Positions 52,879-61,533 of a stretch of DNA of 64,000 nucleotides are shown one piece after another. The position numbers and the translations under genes were made by a program. Position 1 is the stretch's first letter; every line of letters begins with the position of its first letter. The stretch is taken from NCBI RefSeq assembly GCF_004168365.1, contig NZ_CP035704.1:3844001-3908000 (forward strand). The letters run 5' to 3'. Origin of the DNA: Pseudolysobacter antarcticus (GTDB lineage Bacteria; Pseudomonadota; Gammaproteobacteria; Xanthomonadales; Rhodanobacteraceae). The notes beneath the pieces are model-generated. The model saw only the letters and a list, made by a program, of their open reading frames with translations, was not told where the DNA came from and ran no database searches.

Positions 52879-54255
52879 CTAGCCCTCGCTCAGCCGCAGG
52901 TTTTCGAGTTCGCTGCGCAAACGCTCAGGATCGACACTCGTGCCGAGTAACTTTCCATCGCTGGAATGCACCTGCCACTCCGCGCCACTTGATGGCGTAA
53001 TCAGCTCATTCGCGTGAATAGATTTGAGCACGATGATCGCGCGCCCGCTTTCCTGCGGCGTGGCGAAAGGTACGCTTTGCAATAGCAGCGTGCCGTCGGC
53101 GGCGGCAACCTTGTAATAAAACTTGTGATCGCTTTTCTCGCGGTAGGAAATAAAGCGCGCGAGTTTTCGCGGCGCGCCTACTTCGCTCGGTGCGGCGATT
53201 GCTCCCGTCTCCGCACGCGCAGGATCATTCGCAACCACCACCGGCGCCTTGATCAACCGGCGCAATCCCACTGACGCACGCAATTTTGTCATCAACGGCG
53301 TAGCGATTTCGCGCGCCTTCGCAGCGCCGGCGAGCAGGATCGTTTCGATTTCTTCAGGCTGCGCTATGAAGGTTTCGTAACGTACGCGCGCCTCGCTCAA
53401 TTCGCTGTCGATGCGCTCGAAAAGTTTCTGTTTGGCATCGCCCCAACCGATGCCTTCGGCAAAGGCGACACGCATCGCCGCGGTTTCTTCCGCGCTCGCA
53501 AACGCCTGGTACAACGTGAACACGTGTGACTCGTTCGGATCTTTCGCCTCGCCCGGCGTTTGCGAATTCGTGACGATGCCGAGTATCGCTTTTTTCAACT
53601 CCTTCTGCGGCAACCACAGCGGAATGGTGTTGTTGTAACTCTTCGACATCTTGCGGCCATCGAGGCCGGGCAAGGTCGCGACGTTTTCCTCGATCACCGC
53701 TTCCGGCAGCACAAAATGTTCGCCATACATGTGATTAAAACGCTGGCCGATATCGCGCGCCATTTCGATGTGCTGAATCTGGTCGCGCCCGACCGGCACA
53801 CGTGCGGCGTTGAACATCAAAATGTCGGCGGCCATCAGCACCGGATACATGTACAGGCCGGCGTTGATGCCGGCGTCGATGTCCTCCTCGTTCGCGCGAT
53901 TGGCATCGGTCGCCGCCTTGTAGGCATGCGCGCGATTCAACAAACCTTTTGCGGTGACGCAGGTCAGCAGCCAGGTCAGCTCGGGAATTTCCGGAATATC
54001 CGACTGCCGGTAAAAGTATACTTTTTCATGATCAAGGCCGAGCGCGAGCCACGTCGCAGCAATTTCCAGGGTCGAACGCTGGATGCGCTCCGGCTCGTCG
54101 CATTTGATCAGCGCATGGTAATCCGCGAGAAAATAAAACGAACTCGCGCCGGGTTGCTGACTCGCGATTATCGCCGGACGAATCGCGCCGACATAGTTGC
54201 CGAGGTGCGGTGTGCCCGACGTGGTAATGCCGGTAAGGTGACTTTTGCTGCTCAT
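52879..54255 (-). CDS. trpS: Tryptophan--tRNA ligase with C-terminal extension
   Basis: Charges tRNA-Trp. The 458-residue class I synthetase has the HIGH-equivalent TSGTPHLGNYVGA near residue 13 and KMSKS in LDGRKMSKSYNN near 203. The catalytic body is complete by about residue 340. The remaining 100 or so residues are an extra domain: FISYREKSDHKFYYKVAAAD, LLLQSVPFATPQESGRAII, and an end with WQVHSSDGKLLGTSVDPERL. It resembles YegP/DUF1508-like folds by eye. E. coli TrpS (334 aa) lacks it. The role of the extension is unknown. Confidence 0.95.
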   Translation of the reverse strand: MSSKSHLTGITTSGTPHLGNYVGAIRPAIIASQQPGASSFYFLADYHALIKCDEPERIQRSTLEIAATWLALGLDHEKVYFYRQSDIPEIPELTWLLTCVTAKGLLNRAHAYKAATDANRANEEDIDAGINAGLYMYPVLMAADILMFNAARVPVGRDQIQHIEMARDIGQRFNHMYGEHFVLPEAVIEENVATLPGLDGRKMSKSYNNTIPLWLPQKELKKAILGIVTNSQTPGEAKDPNESHVFTLYQAFASAEETAAMRVAFAEGIGWGDAKQKLFERIDSELSEARVRYETFIAQPEEIETILLAGAAKAREIATPLMTKLRASVGLRRLIKAPVVVANDPARAETGAIAAPSEVGAPRKLARFISYREKSDHKFYYKVAAADGTLLLQSVPFATPQESGRAIIVLKSIHANELITPSSGAEWQVHSSDGKLLGTSVDPERLRSELENLRLSEG

Positions 54256-54369
54256 AAACCTATGTCGAAGCCGTGAATAACCCGCTTAGTGTAATGGATG
54301 CGGATTCACTTAACCCCGAGTGCGCCACCGCCACGTTTCACTTCGCACCTCAACCCGATGGAGTGCGTC

Positions 54370-55269
54370 ATGAAAAGTCTGTTGCCGTTATTCGCCGCAT
54401 CACTGCTGTCTTGCGGATCGTTGCATGCCGGATCGCTGCTCGATCTCAGTCTGGTCGATCGCGATACCGGCGCCACCCTGAGCCCGCTGACAAGCGACGG
54501 CAAACTGTATGTCGTGGGCATTCCCGGCCATCGTTATTCGGTGCACATGAGCAATCGCACCGGTGAACGCGTGATGGCAGTGTTGTCGGTGGATGGCGTG
54601 AACGCGGTCAGCGGCGAGACCGCCAATGCCGAGCAGACCGGCTACGTACTTGCGCCGTACCAAAGCACCGAAATCACTGGCTGGCGCAAAAGTGTGTCCG
54701 AAGTCGCGCAGTTCAATTTCACCGCACTCAGCAACAGTTACGCGGCGCGCACCGGCCGCGCGAACAATGTCGGCGTGATCGGCGTGGCGGTATTCCGCGA
54801 GAAACAAAAGCCGGTCTGGCACGAAGACAAGATCGCCGCCACTCAACCACGCTACGAAACCGAATCGGCGCGGGACGACGCCGACATGAGCAGTGCCAAA
54901 AGGCAACGCGCAGATGCACAAAATGCAACCGCCGATACCGCCGCTGCATCACCACCCGCCAGCAATGCGGCTGGCGCAGCGAAGGCTACGAGCTCGCCCG
55001 CGCCGATGCAGCAAGCGGCCGAGGGACGGCTCGCGCAACGCGCGGAAAAACGTGAAGAATCACTCGGCACCGGACACGGCGCGCGCGAATCGTCGTATGT
55101 GAGTTACACCAATTTCGAGCGTGCTGGAGCGCAGCCGAACGAAGTCGTTTCGATCTGGTACGACAGTTACCACAACCTCGTCGCGCGTGGTGTCATCCCG
55201 CTGCCGAAGCCGATCGCGAGTGAACCGCAACCGTTTCCGCAGGGATTTGTGCCGGATCCGGCATCCTGA
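54370..55269 (+). CDS. Secreted protein of unknown function
   Basis: A 299-residue exported protein. The signal peptide MKSLLPLFAASLLSCGSLHA is followed by a beta-rich domain (residues about 25-160) with LYVVGIPGHRYSVHMSNRTG, ERVMAVLSVDGVNAVSGET and GRANNVGVIGVAVFREKQKP. A low-complexity Ala/Ser/Gln linker (about 190-245) leads to a short C-terminal segment containing ESSYVSYTNFERAGAQPNE and VVSIWYDSYHNLVARGVI. ATG 54370 gives the signal peptide; longer frames do not. The family is one of conserved hypothetical proteins as far as I can tell. Confidence 0.75.
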   Translation: MKSLLPLFAASLLSCGSLHAGSLLDLSLVDRDTGATLSPLTSDGKLYVVGIPGHRYSVHMSNRTGERVMAVLSVDGVNAVSGETANAEQTGYVLAPYQSTEITGWRKSVSEVAQFNFTALSNSYAARTGRANNVGVIGVAVFREKQKPVWHEDKIAATQPRYETESARDDADMSSAKRQRADAQNATADTAAASPPASNAAGAAKATSSPAPMQQAAEGRLAQRAEKREESLGTGHGARESSYVSYTNFERAGAQPNEVVSIWYDSYHNLVARGVIPLPKPIASEPQPFPQGFVPDPAS

Positions 55270-55286
55270 TATTTAGCAATACCGGA

Positions 55287-55319
55287 CGACCTTGATGCGT
55301 TACTCGCGCATCAAGGTCG
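55287..55319. terminator. 13-bp perfect hairpin at a convergent junction
   Basis: CGACCTTGATGCG (55287-55299) pairs exactly with CGCATCAAGGTCG (55307-55319) around a seven-base loop. The loop and right arm are the last codons of the arginase gene. It lies 18 bp after the stop of the forward secreted-protein gene. Only ATTTG follows on the plus strand, so it could be a weak or bidirectional terminator. Confidence 0.5.
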
Positions 55320-56220
55320 ATTTGCCGAACAGGCTTTCGACCAGATCAACGGCCAGCGCGGCGGTCTGGTTGTGCACGTCGAACGCCGGATTCAGCTCGA
55401 CGATATCCAGCGAGCCGAGCAAACCGGTATCGGCGATCATCTCCATCACCAGCTGTGCTTCGCGATAATTCGGCCCGCCCGGCACGGTCGTGCCGACGCC
55501 GGGCGCGATCGCCGGATCGAGAAAATCGACATCAAAACTCAAATGCAGATGGGTGTTTTTATCCAGCCCGGATAACACCTCTTCCATCGAGCGCTTGACG
55601 CCGATTTCGTCGATGTAGCGCATGTCATAAATATCCAATCCAACTTCCTTGACCAGACGCTTTTCGCCGGCGTCGACCGAACGGATACCAACTTGGCGCA
55701 ATTGGTCCGTACTTAGCACCGGCGTGCTACCGCCGAGGCGCGTCAACGCATCAGGGCCATGGCCGAACAAGCACGCGACCGGCATGCCATGGATATTTCC
55801 CGAAGGCGTAATCGCACTGGTATTAAAATCCGCATGCGCATCCAGCCAAACCACCACCAGCCGTTTGCCGATATCGCGGCAGTGTTGCGCGACCGCAGTG
55901 ATCGAGCCGATGGCGAGGCAATGATCGCCGCCGAGCATGATCGGCATGCGCTGCAGTTTCAGCTCCGCTGCGACCGCGAGCATCACCGCGCGATTCCACG
56001 CAATCACCTCGGGCAGATGGCGATAACCGTCGTACGGTGGCTGCCACGGATTGACCGGCCCGGACAGATTGCCGCGGTCGATGACATCCAGGCCGCGATC
56101 GATCAACGCGGCGGTCAAACCCGCCACACGCAAGGCTTCCGGCCCCATCGATGCACCACGATGACCGGCACCGATATCGGTGGGAACGCCTATCAGGGAA
56201 ACGGGAAGGAAATTGCTCAT
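55300..56220 (-). CDS. rocF: Arginase
   Basis: Hydrolyses arginine to ornithine and urea at a two-manganese centre. The 306-residue protein has all three ligand motifs: GGDHCLAIGS, DAHADFN and FDVDFLDP. VPTDIGAGHRGASMGPEALR at the N-terminus and GGPNYREAQLVMEMI near the end match arginases of the RocF type, not agmatinases. ATG 56220 gives the normal N-terminus. It is a single gene, convergent with the secreted-protein gene. Confidence 0.94.
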   Translation of the reverse strand: MSNFLPVSLIGVPTDIGAGHRGASMGPEALRVAGLTAALIDRGLDVIDRGNLSGPVNPWQPPYDGYRHLPEVIAWNRAVMLAVAAELKLQRMPIMLGGDHCLAIGSITAVAQHCRDIGKRLVVVWLDAHADFNTSAITPSGNIHGMPVACLFGHGPDALTRLGGSTPVLSTDQLRQVGIRSVDAGEKRLVKEVGLDIYDMRYIDEIGVKRSMEEVLSGLDKNTHLHLSFDVDFLDPAIAPGVGTTVPGGPNYREAQLVMEMIADTGLLGSLDIVELNPAFDVHNQTAALAVDLVESLFGKSTLMRE

Positions 56221-56435
56221 GGCAAAAAATCGCTGGGAGTGGAATCGATCCGGCAATCGATTCCGCCGGCCTGCGCAACGCAGGCGACGGCGCGGCAGCA
56301 TAGCTGCATCGTGCAGTTGGCAACAAGCACGCAACGCCGGCAAACCTTGTCTGCATCGTTGCGATTGGCTGCAATATCGCGTTTCGTGAGGTCTAGCGCA
56401 GGCGCAACTTCATCGCTTTATTCCACACTACCGAG

Positions 56436-56777
56436 TCACGTTTCCGGCGATTGCGGATGCATCAGTTCCTCGAGCAACAGCGCGATATCGATACGCAAAC
56501 TCTCGACCAATTCGTGCGTCGAACCGCGCAACGCCGGCGCGGTTTCGAGCCAGTCGCGCATGCGCTCATCCAGCCGTCGCGCGACGTCGCCGAGGCGCCA
56601 ATAACCGTAGGCGCCGGCCGATCCGCTCAGGTGATGCAGGCGGATATTGAGTTCTTCGCGCGGCGCAATATCATCGGGATGCGCTTGCAGCGCCGCCCAT
56701 ACGAGCGACAGTTCTGCGTGCTTCTGCGCCAGCGAGGCGGCGTAACGCATCTGCAGCTTTTCCGGGAGACGATGCAT
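56436..56777 (-). CDS. Orphan HPt-domain phosphotransfer protein
   Basis: A 113-residue all-helical protein with the HPt pattern RLHHLSGSAGAYGYWRLGDV, in which His48 is the likely phospho-acceptor of the H-x-L-x-G motif. No kinase or receiver gene is adjacent. The nearest two-component genes are at 62.6-64 kb. It would carry phosphate between a hybrid kinase and a response regulator elsewhere. Partner unknown. Confidence 0.75.
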   Translation of the reverse strand: MHRLPEKLQMRYAASLAQKHAELSLVWAALQAHPDDIAPREELNIRLHHLSGSAGAYGYWRLGDVARRLDERMRDWLETAPALRGSTHELVESLRIDIALLLEELMHPQSPET

Positions 56778-57017
56778 GGCAATGGCTGCTGGTCTAGCGG
56801 TTCGGATTTCGATTCTTCCGACAGGATTACAATGGCGGCGAAAGTGGGCGTAATATCGATCGAGGCAAAATTATCGTCAAATGGCGGCAAGCATACAATG
56901 ACGAAAAATCGCAGCAATGTCGCGTTGAAAGGTTCACAAATTCTTGCAATCCTCAGCCGCGAGCGATGCTAGTCTGCGCGTCTGATTTATCCCAGCCCCA
57001 ACGACAGGCCAACACCA

Positions 57018-57632
57018 ATGAACAGTCTGATTGACAATGTAATGGGCCAGCTCGACCAGCAGCACATCGATGCGATTGCCAGCCAGCTCGGCACCGATCC
57101 CGATCAGGCGCGCAACGCTATCGAACACGCGCTGCCGCTGATCGTTGGCGGATTGAGCCAGAACGCCAGCACGCCGCAGGGCGCGCAGGATCTGCACGAT
57201 GCTCTCGGCGCACACGCGGGCACCGATTTAGGCAGCCTGCTCGGTGGATTGCTCGGCGGCGGTGGCGGCGCGGGCAGCAACATGGGTGCAATGGGCGGCG
57301 CCATCCTCAGCCATATCTTCGGCAACAACCAGAGCAACGCGGCACAAGGATTGGGTCAGGCGACCGGCTTGGGAACGCAGAATTCCGGACAGCTCATGGC
57401 AATTCTCGCGCCGCTGGTGCTCAGCGCGCTCAGCAACATGAGCCAGCGTCATGGCCTCGATCCGAACGGAGTCGGCGGCGTGCTGAGTCAGGATGTACAG
57501 CGCACGCAGCAAAGCGGTGGCGGGATTTCAGACATGCTCACCTCCGTGCTGGGTAGCCAGAATGGCGGTCCCGGATTGGGCGGCCTCATGGCAGCCGCGG
57601 GCAGCTTGCTTAGCGCGTTCACGCGGCGCTGA
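57018..57632 (+). CDS. DUF937 (YidB-like) protein
   Basis: A 204-residue protein beginning MNSLIDNVMGQLDQQHIDAI, followed by IASQLGTDPDQARNAIEHAL and PLIVGGLSQNAST, the DUF937 pattern. The middle is Gly-rich (LLGGGGGAGSN), then GAILSHIFGNNQSNAAQGLG and ILAPLVLSALSNMSQRHG. It ends with MAAAGSLLSAF. No signal peptide is present. Function is unknown. It lies 54 bp before the BON-LysM gene and is probably in one transcript with it. Confidence 0.82.
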   Translation: MNSLIDNVMGQLDQQHIDAIASQLGTDPDQARNAIEHALPLIVGGLSQNASTPQGAQDLHDALGAHAGTDLGSLLGGLLGGGGGAGSNMGAMGGAILSHIFGNNQSNAAQGLGQATGLGTQNSGQLMAILAPLVLSALSNMSQRHGLDPNGVGGVLSQDVQRTQQSGGGISDMLTSVLGSQNGGPGLGGLMAAAGSLLSAFTRR

Positions 57633-57686
57633 TTGCCGCCGAGTCACCTTCAACACATCCACAACCAGCAACTACAGGAGTTCATC

Positions 57687-58109
57687 ATGGGCATATTCGA
57701 TTTCGTCAAAGAAGCCGGCGCCAAGCTGATCGGCAGCGCCACCGATGCGGCCACCAGCATTCACGATCAGGTCGCCAAACAGAAGCTCGACGCGAGTGAC
57801 GTCAACGTGGTTTTTGTGGACGGCACAGTCAAACTTTCGGGCAGCGCCGCGACTCAGGCCGACAAGGAAAAACTGATCCTCGCCGCCGGCAATATCGCGG
57901 GCGTGAGCAAGGTCGATGACAACATTACCGTCGCGCAGCCGGCTGCGCAATCTCGCATGTACACGGTGAAATCCGGCGATACGCTGTCGGCGATTGCCAA
58001 GGCGATGTATGGCAACGCCAACGATTATCCGAAAATTTTCGAAGCCAACAAGCCGATGCTGAGCAGCCCCGACAAGATTTATCCGGGCCAGCTGCTGCGC
58101 ATTCCGTAG
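57687..58109 (+). CDS. BON and LysM domain protein (YgaU/Kbp-like)
   Basis: A 140-residue protein. Residues about 1-30 (MGIFDFVKEAGAKLIGSATD) match the Kbp N-terminus. A BON domain (about 35-85, VNVVFVDGTVKLSGSAATQ) and a LysM domain (about 92-140, MYTVKSGDTLSAIAKAMYGN, PKIFEANKPML, YPGQLLRIP) follow. The E. coli relative Kbp is a cytoplasmic potassium-binding protein with the same two-domain plan. A GGAG site precedes ATG 57687. The role here is inferred from that similarity. Confidence 0.88.
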   Translation: MGIFDFVKEAGAKLIGSATDAATSIHDQVAKQKLDASDVNVVFVDGTVKLSGSAATQADKEKLILAAGNIAGVSKVDDNITVAQPAAQSRMYTVKSGDTLSAIAKAMYGNANDYPKIFEANKPMLSSPDKIYPGQLLRIP

Positions 58110-58231
58110 CGCGAAAACCGCATGCGCACGATGCACTCGCCGCGAGGCGAACCGGGCAAGGACGCCCGCATCTACGACGCCGATCACCCATTCACGCCAA
58201 ACTTTCGTTAGAATACGCGCCCCGATACACG

Positions 58232-58305
58232 CCGGGTTAGCACAGTGGTAGTGCAGTGGTTTTGTAAACCAAAGGTCGGGGGTTCAAATCCCTCACTCGG
58301 CACCA
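58232..58305 (+). tRNA. tRNA-Thr (UGU)
   Basis: Full cloverleaf of 74 bases including an encoded CCA. The acceptor stem is GCCGGGT with ACTCGGC (one G-U pair), the D stem GCAC/GTGC, the anticodon loop TTTGTAA with anticodon TGT, and the T arm GGGGG-TTCAAAT-CCCTC. The anticodon stem has a G-A mismatch at its first pair (27-43). A likely -10 box TAGAAT lies about 17 bp upstream. Confidence 0.93.
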
Positions 58306-58707
58306 TCGTATCAATGGCTCCGCTGAATCAATGATTTGGCCGCGCTGCCCAGGGTGGCATTCCACGCGTCAACTGCCCTTCGCAGCGTTGGTGGCAACCA
58401 AGACTCGCGCCTTCTGCGCCAATTCCGTCTTTTGCCATCACCCCACTTCCTTCCGCAACGCAACGCAAACTCATTGCAACGCAAACTCACGCTTTCGCCA
58501 AGATTGCTGGTGGTGTCTGTCGATGCGGAGGCGCTATTCACTCCGAGCAGCCGACTCAAAAATGAATTTCAGACGCAATGACTTTGCGCGGAAAATCATT
58601 ATCCAAACCAATCACATCTGAAAAAGCCATAATCCGCTCCCACATCGGCTTTGTTATATTCATGCCTGCGAACAGGGCGCAATTCATCAACCATCAAGGA
58701 GCCTGGC
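58306..58707. other. Intergenic region after tRNA-Thr
   Basis: This 402-bp stretch has no gene I can support. Small open frames on both strands lack ribosome-binding sites and family features. It contains a 14-bp direct repeat at 58460-58489. No integrase, duplicated tRNA 3' end or other sign of a genomic island attachment is visible. The promoter of the TonB-like gene is expected in the last 100 bp. Confidence 0.6.
58460..58489 (+). repeat. 14-bp direct repeat, two copies
   Basis: GCAACGCAAACTCA at 58460-58473 and again at 58476-58489, two bases apart. An extra partial unit (CGCAACG) lies just before the first copy. No function is apparent. Confidence 0.8.
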
Positions 58708-59538
58708 ATGAAGCCGTACAAATTTCTGTTTTCTGCGATCGCGATATTCTCATTCGCCGCGCCTTCGGTATTCGCGCAAAAAGGTACGCCGACGCTTGAG
58801 CTCGAAGCTATCGGCGACGTGCGGATCGGCGCTGATGGGCAGGTGCTCGATTACACGCTGAAAAACAATCTGGCTCCCGCGATCAGTGCATTGGTCGACA
58901 AGAATGTGCGCAAGTGGACGTTTGATCCGATCGTGGTGGACGGCAAAGCGGTGATTGCAAAAACCTCGGTACATTTGTATCTGAAAGCCGTGCCGGCGCA
59001 GCAGGATAATTATTCGCTGCAAATTACCAACGTGATTTTCGGCGAGCCGAAGATGGCGGCGAAAAATCAGGCGCCAAAATATCCGCCGGCGGCGGTGCAG
59101 GCGCGTCTTGGCGCCAAGGTGATTCTCTGGTTGAAGCTGGATAAGAGCGGCGACGTGATCGATGTCCAACCCTATCAAACCAGCCTCGATGGCCGCGCGG
59201 CAACCGAAGTTGAAGCCGAGCGCTGGCGTGCGCTATTCGAAAAATCCGGCATCGCTGCGGCGAAAAACTGGCACTACGATCTCAACGAAACACTGAACGG
59301 CAAGACCGTAGGTACGACGGTTTTCGCACCGATAAATTATGTCGTCGAGTTGCCCGGAAAGCCGCGCCCCGCCGGTGAATGGAAAGCGTTTTTGCCGGGG
59401 CCGTTGCATACCGGCCCGTGGAGTACAACGAATCAACTCGCAGTCACTCGCGATTTGTCCACGCTGCAACAAGGCGAAACCCAGCCGCTGGATTCGCATT
59501 TCCGATTGAAAGAGGATGTCATCGGCAAGACCTTGTAA
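58708..59538 (+). CDS. TonB C-terminal-like exported protein
   Basis: A 276-residue protein. The signal peptide MKPYKFLFSAIAIFSFAAPSVFAQ ends after FA-Q. A first domain (about 30-110) has IGADGQVLDYTLKNNLAPAI and WTFDPIVVDGKAV. The second (about 125-220) has APKYPPAAVQARLGAKVILWLKL in which PKYPPAA-G-V resembles the TonB C-terminal pattern. Unlike a true TonB it has no N-terminal membrane anchor that would be retained, and no Pro-rich spacer. It may be a periplasmic TonB-like scaffold. No ExbB/ExbD or receptor gene is adjacent. Confidence 0.7.
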   Translation: MKPYKFLFSAIAIFSFAAPSVFAQKGTPTLELEAIGDVRIGADGQVLDYTLKNNLAPAISALVDKNVRKWTFDPIVVDGKAVIAKTSVHLYLKAVPAQQDNYSLQITNVIFGEPKMAAKNQAPKYPPAAVQARLGAKVILWLKLDKSGDVIDVQPYQTSLDGRAATEVEAERWRALFEKSGIAAAKNWHYDLNETLNGKTVGTTVFAPINYVVELPGKPRPAGEWKAFLPGPLHTGPWSTTNQLAVTRDLSTLQQGETQPLDSHFRLKEDVIGKTL

Positions 59539-59803
59539 CTCCTCAGACATACCAGCCACGTAATAAGTGATTGCAGATGCGCTATCTGCGGTCACTTGTT
59601 CGGCAACATCGCATCAAACGCTAACCATTAAAACGCCGTTCGCGAATTATGTGCGTTAGCGCACGGAAGTCGTTCCGCACTGCGCACAGAGTTCGCGTTG
59701 CGTGTGCGAGTTGGTTCGTTGCATCGTTTTTGTGTGGCATGGCGATGCAGATGCGTTTTTAGGTTGATCCGGGGCGTTCAAACTGTCTTCCCTTTTTGAA
59801 AAT

Positions 59804-61027
59804 GTGCAAGCGCTCGGACTCCTCGTGCAAGCGTTGGGAGCGGCGCTGATTTGGCTATTGTGCTTCATGCTGAATCGCGTTGCGGTTCGCCCCGCGCTCA
59901 CGGCGTGGAGTAACGGCTGGCTTTCGCTGGCTTGCGCCCTGCTCGCGCTGCTGATCGAACAAGGTGTGTCAAGCACTGCCGCGGTAACGTTGCCGATGTA
60001 CATGTTCGGCGAATACATGTTCGGCTGGTGGATCATTCAAGGCTGCGCGCATTTCAGCGGGCGGCGCTGGCCGCGTCATTCCCTGCGTAAAATCATCCCC
60101 GCACTGGCACTGCTTTCGCTGGCGCTGCCGCAGGTGATCGGTTATCAATTTCGTTCGGTGTTCCTGATCCAATCACTGGTGCTGGCGTGTTGTTTCCTGA
60201 TCGCGCTGATCGCATTGTCGCCCGCGTTCGGGCGCATGCAGTCCAGCCCCGGCCTGCTCGCCATGCGCGGCGCGCTAGTGCTGTTGAGCCTGCTATTTCT
60301 GAGTTATCTGCCGATCTTCGGCTCGAACATGTTGCTCAACACTCCATTGCCGATGACGTGGCTGCGATTGAGTTCGGCCACGCATCTGGTACTGGAGTTT
60401 CTGCTCGGCTTCGGCGGTGCAGTCTTGGTACTGGAACAAAGCAACCGCAATGTCGCTGCGCACAACAAGGCGCTAGTGAATGACAACGCGCGTTATCGTG
60501 CCGATGGCGAACGCGATGCGCTGACCAACGCCTACAATCGACAAGCATTTTCGCATCTGCTGAATGCTGCGATCGACGGCCGGTTGTCAGTCAAGGGCAC
60601 GGTCGCGATGGTCGATATCGACGGCCTGAAACAACTCAACGACAGCCACGGCCATGCTGCCGGAGACGATGCCCTGATTCGCGTCGCCAAGGCTGTGCAA
60701 AACGTCGTACGTGCGGAAGACAAATTGTTCCGCTGGGGCGGCGACGAATTTCTCCTGATCGCGTTCGATCTCAAGCCGGCCGAACTCTGGTCGCGGCTCG
60801 GCAGCGTCAACACCGATCTGCTGGGCACCGGCAATGTGATGGTGCAAGCCTCGTTCGGCGTGACCGAGTTTGTCGATGTCGACGATCTTTTGAATGCGCT
60901 GCAACGCGCCGATCTGGCGATGTACGAGCGCCGCCGCGAATGTGCGGCGCTGCGTCGGCAGGATGCGTTCGGCAGCGGTAGCGAGATGCCGATCCGCGCC
61001 AAGCACAAGCACATCGCCGCAGTCTGA
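59804..61027 (+). CDS. Membrane-bound diguanylate cyclase (GGDEF)
   Basis: A 407-residue protein. About six hydrophobic helices fill residues 1-205, and the GGDEF domain covers about 235-395. The active-site motif is intact (FRWGGDEF, G312-F316). An inhibitory-site RAED (R-x-x-D) lies five residues before it, so product feedback is expected. Substrate-binding DIDGLKQLNDSHGHAAGDDA is standard. It should make cyclic di-GMP, with the membrane part sensing an unknown cue. The GTG at 59804 is the first reasonable start; no ATG is available upstream in frame before a stop. Confidence 0.92.
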   Translation: MQALGLLVQALGAALIWLLCFMLNRVAVRPALTAWSNGWLSLACALLALLIEQGVSSTAAVTLPMYMFGEYMFGWWIIQGCAHFSGRRWPRHSLRKIIPALALLSLALPQVIGYQFRSVFLIQSLVLACCFLIALIALSPAFGRMQSSPGLLAMRGALVLLSLLFLSYLPIFGSNMLLNTPLPMTWLRLSSATHLVLEFLLGFGGAVLVLEQSNRNVAAHNKALVNDNARYRADGERDALTNAYNRQAFSHLLNAAIDGRLSVKGTVAMVDIDGLKQLNDSHGHAAGDDALIRVAKAVQNVVRAEDKLFRWGGDEFLLIAFDLKPAELWSRLGSVNTDLLGTGNVMVQASFGVTEFVDVDDLLNALQRADLAMYERRRECAALRRQDAFGSGSEMPIRAKHKHIAAV

Positions 61028-61052
61028 ATCGCAACCGCGCTTTGACCGAAAG

Positions 61053-61502
61053 TCAGCCTACGGACGACTGCACGCGCAAGGTCGTGCCCGCCACGCCCAG
61101 CACTTCCACGGTACTACCAACCGGCAGATCGGGGCCTTCGACCAACCACAACGAATCACCGACACGCGCTTTGCCGCGACCGTTGACGATCGCACTGTCG
61201 AGCACATAACGCTGGCCGATCAATTGTTCGCCGCGCCGATTCAGCAACGGCTGGTCGCTGCGGCGATCCATGTGCGGACGCACGTAGCCCCAATATCCGT
61301 AGCAACTCGCCAGCGCCAGCACGACAAACAGCAGCGCTTGTCCGAGCAACCCGAGCGTCGGTAACAACAGCACAATCAGGCCCACCAGTGCTGCGGCAAG
61401 GCTGATCCAGATCATGAAAAATCCGGGCGCGAGCAACTCGGCGATCAGCAGTACCAGCGCGATGATCCACCACGGATAGTGGCTTACGAGATCGATCAAC
61501 AT
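61053..61502 (-). CDS. NfeD-family membrane protein
   Basis: A 149-residue protein with three N-terminal helices (YPWWIIALVLLIAELLAPGF, then two more) and a C-terminal OB-fold domain: RGEQLIGQRYVLDSAIVNGR, GKARVGDSLWLVEGPDLPVG and VEVLGVAGTTLRV. This is the short NfeD type without a protease domain. It follows the SPFH gene by 31 bp, the standard pairing. The pair is thought to organise membrane microdomains or protein quality control. Confidence 0.92.
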   Translation of the reverse strand: MLIDLVSHYPWWIIALVLLIAELLAPGFFMIWISLAAALVGLIVLLLPTLGLLGQALLFVVLALASCYGYWGYVRPHMDRRSDQPLLNRRGEQLIGQRYVLDSAIVNGRGKARVGDSLWLVEGPDLPVGSTVEVLGVAGTTLRVQSSVG

Positions 61503-61533
61503 GGGTTCTCCTCGAATGTTGTTCTCGCGCCGA

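Noticed and set aside
58320-58640. Small open frames after tRNA-Thr, on both strands
   Set aside because: They overlap one another, have no ribosome-binding sites and no recognisable motifs, and one runs through the 14-bp direct repeat.
58232-58707. tRNA-Thr as the attachment site of a genomic island
   Set aside because: No integrase, no second copy of the tRNA 3' end and no change in gene type follows. Housekeeping-like genes continue on both sides.
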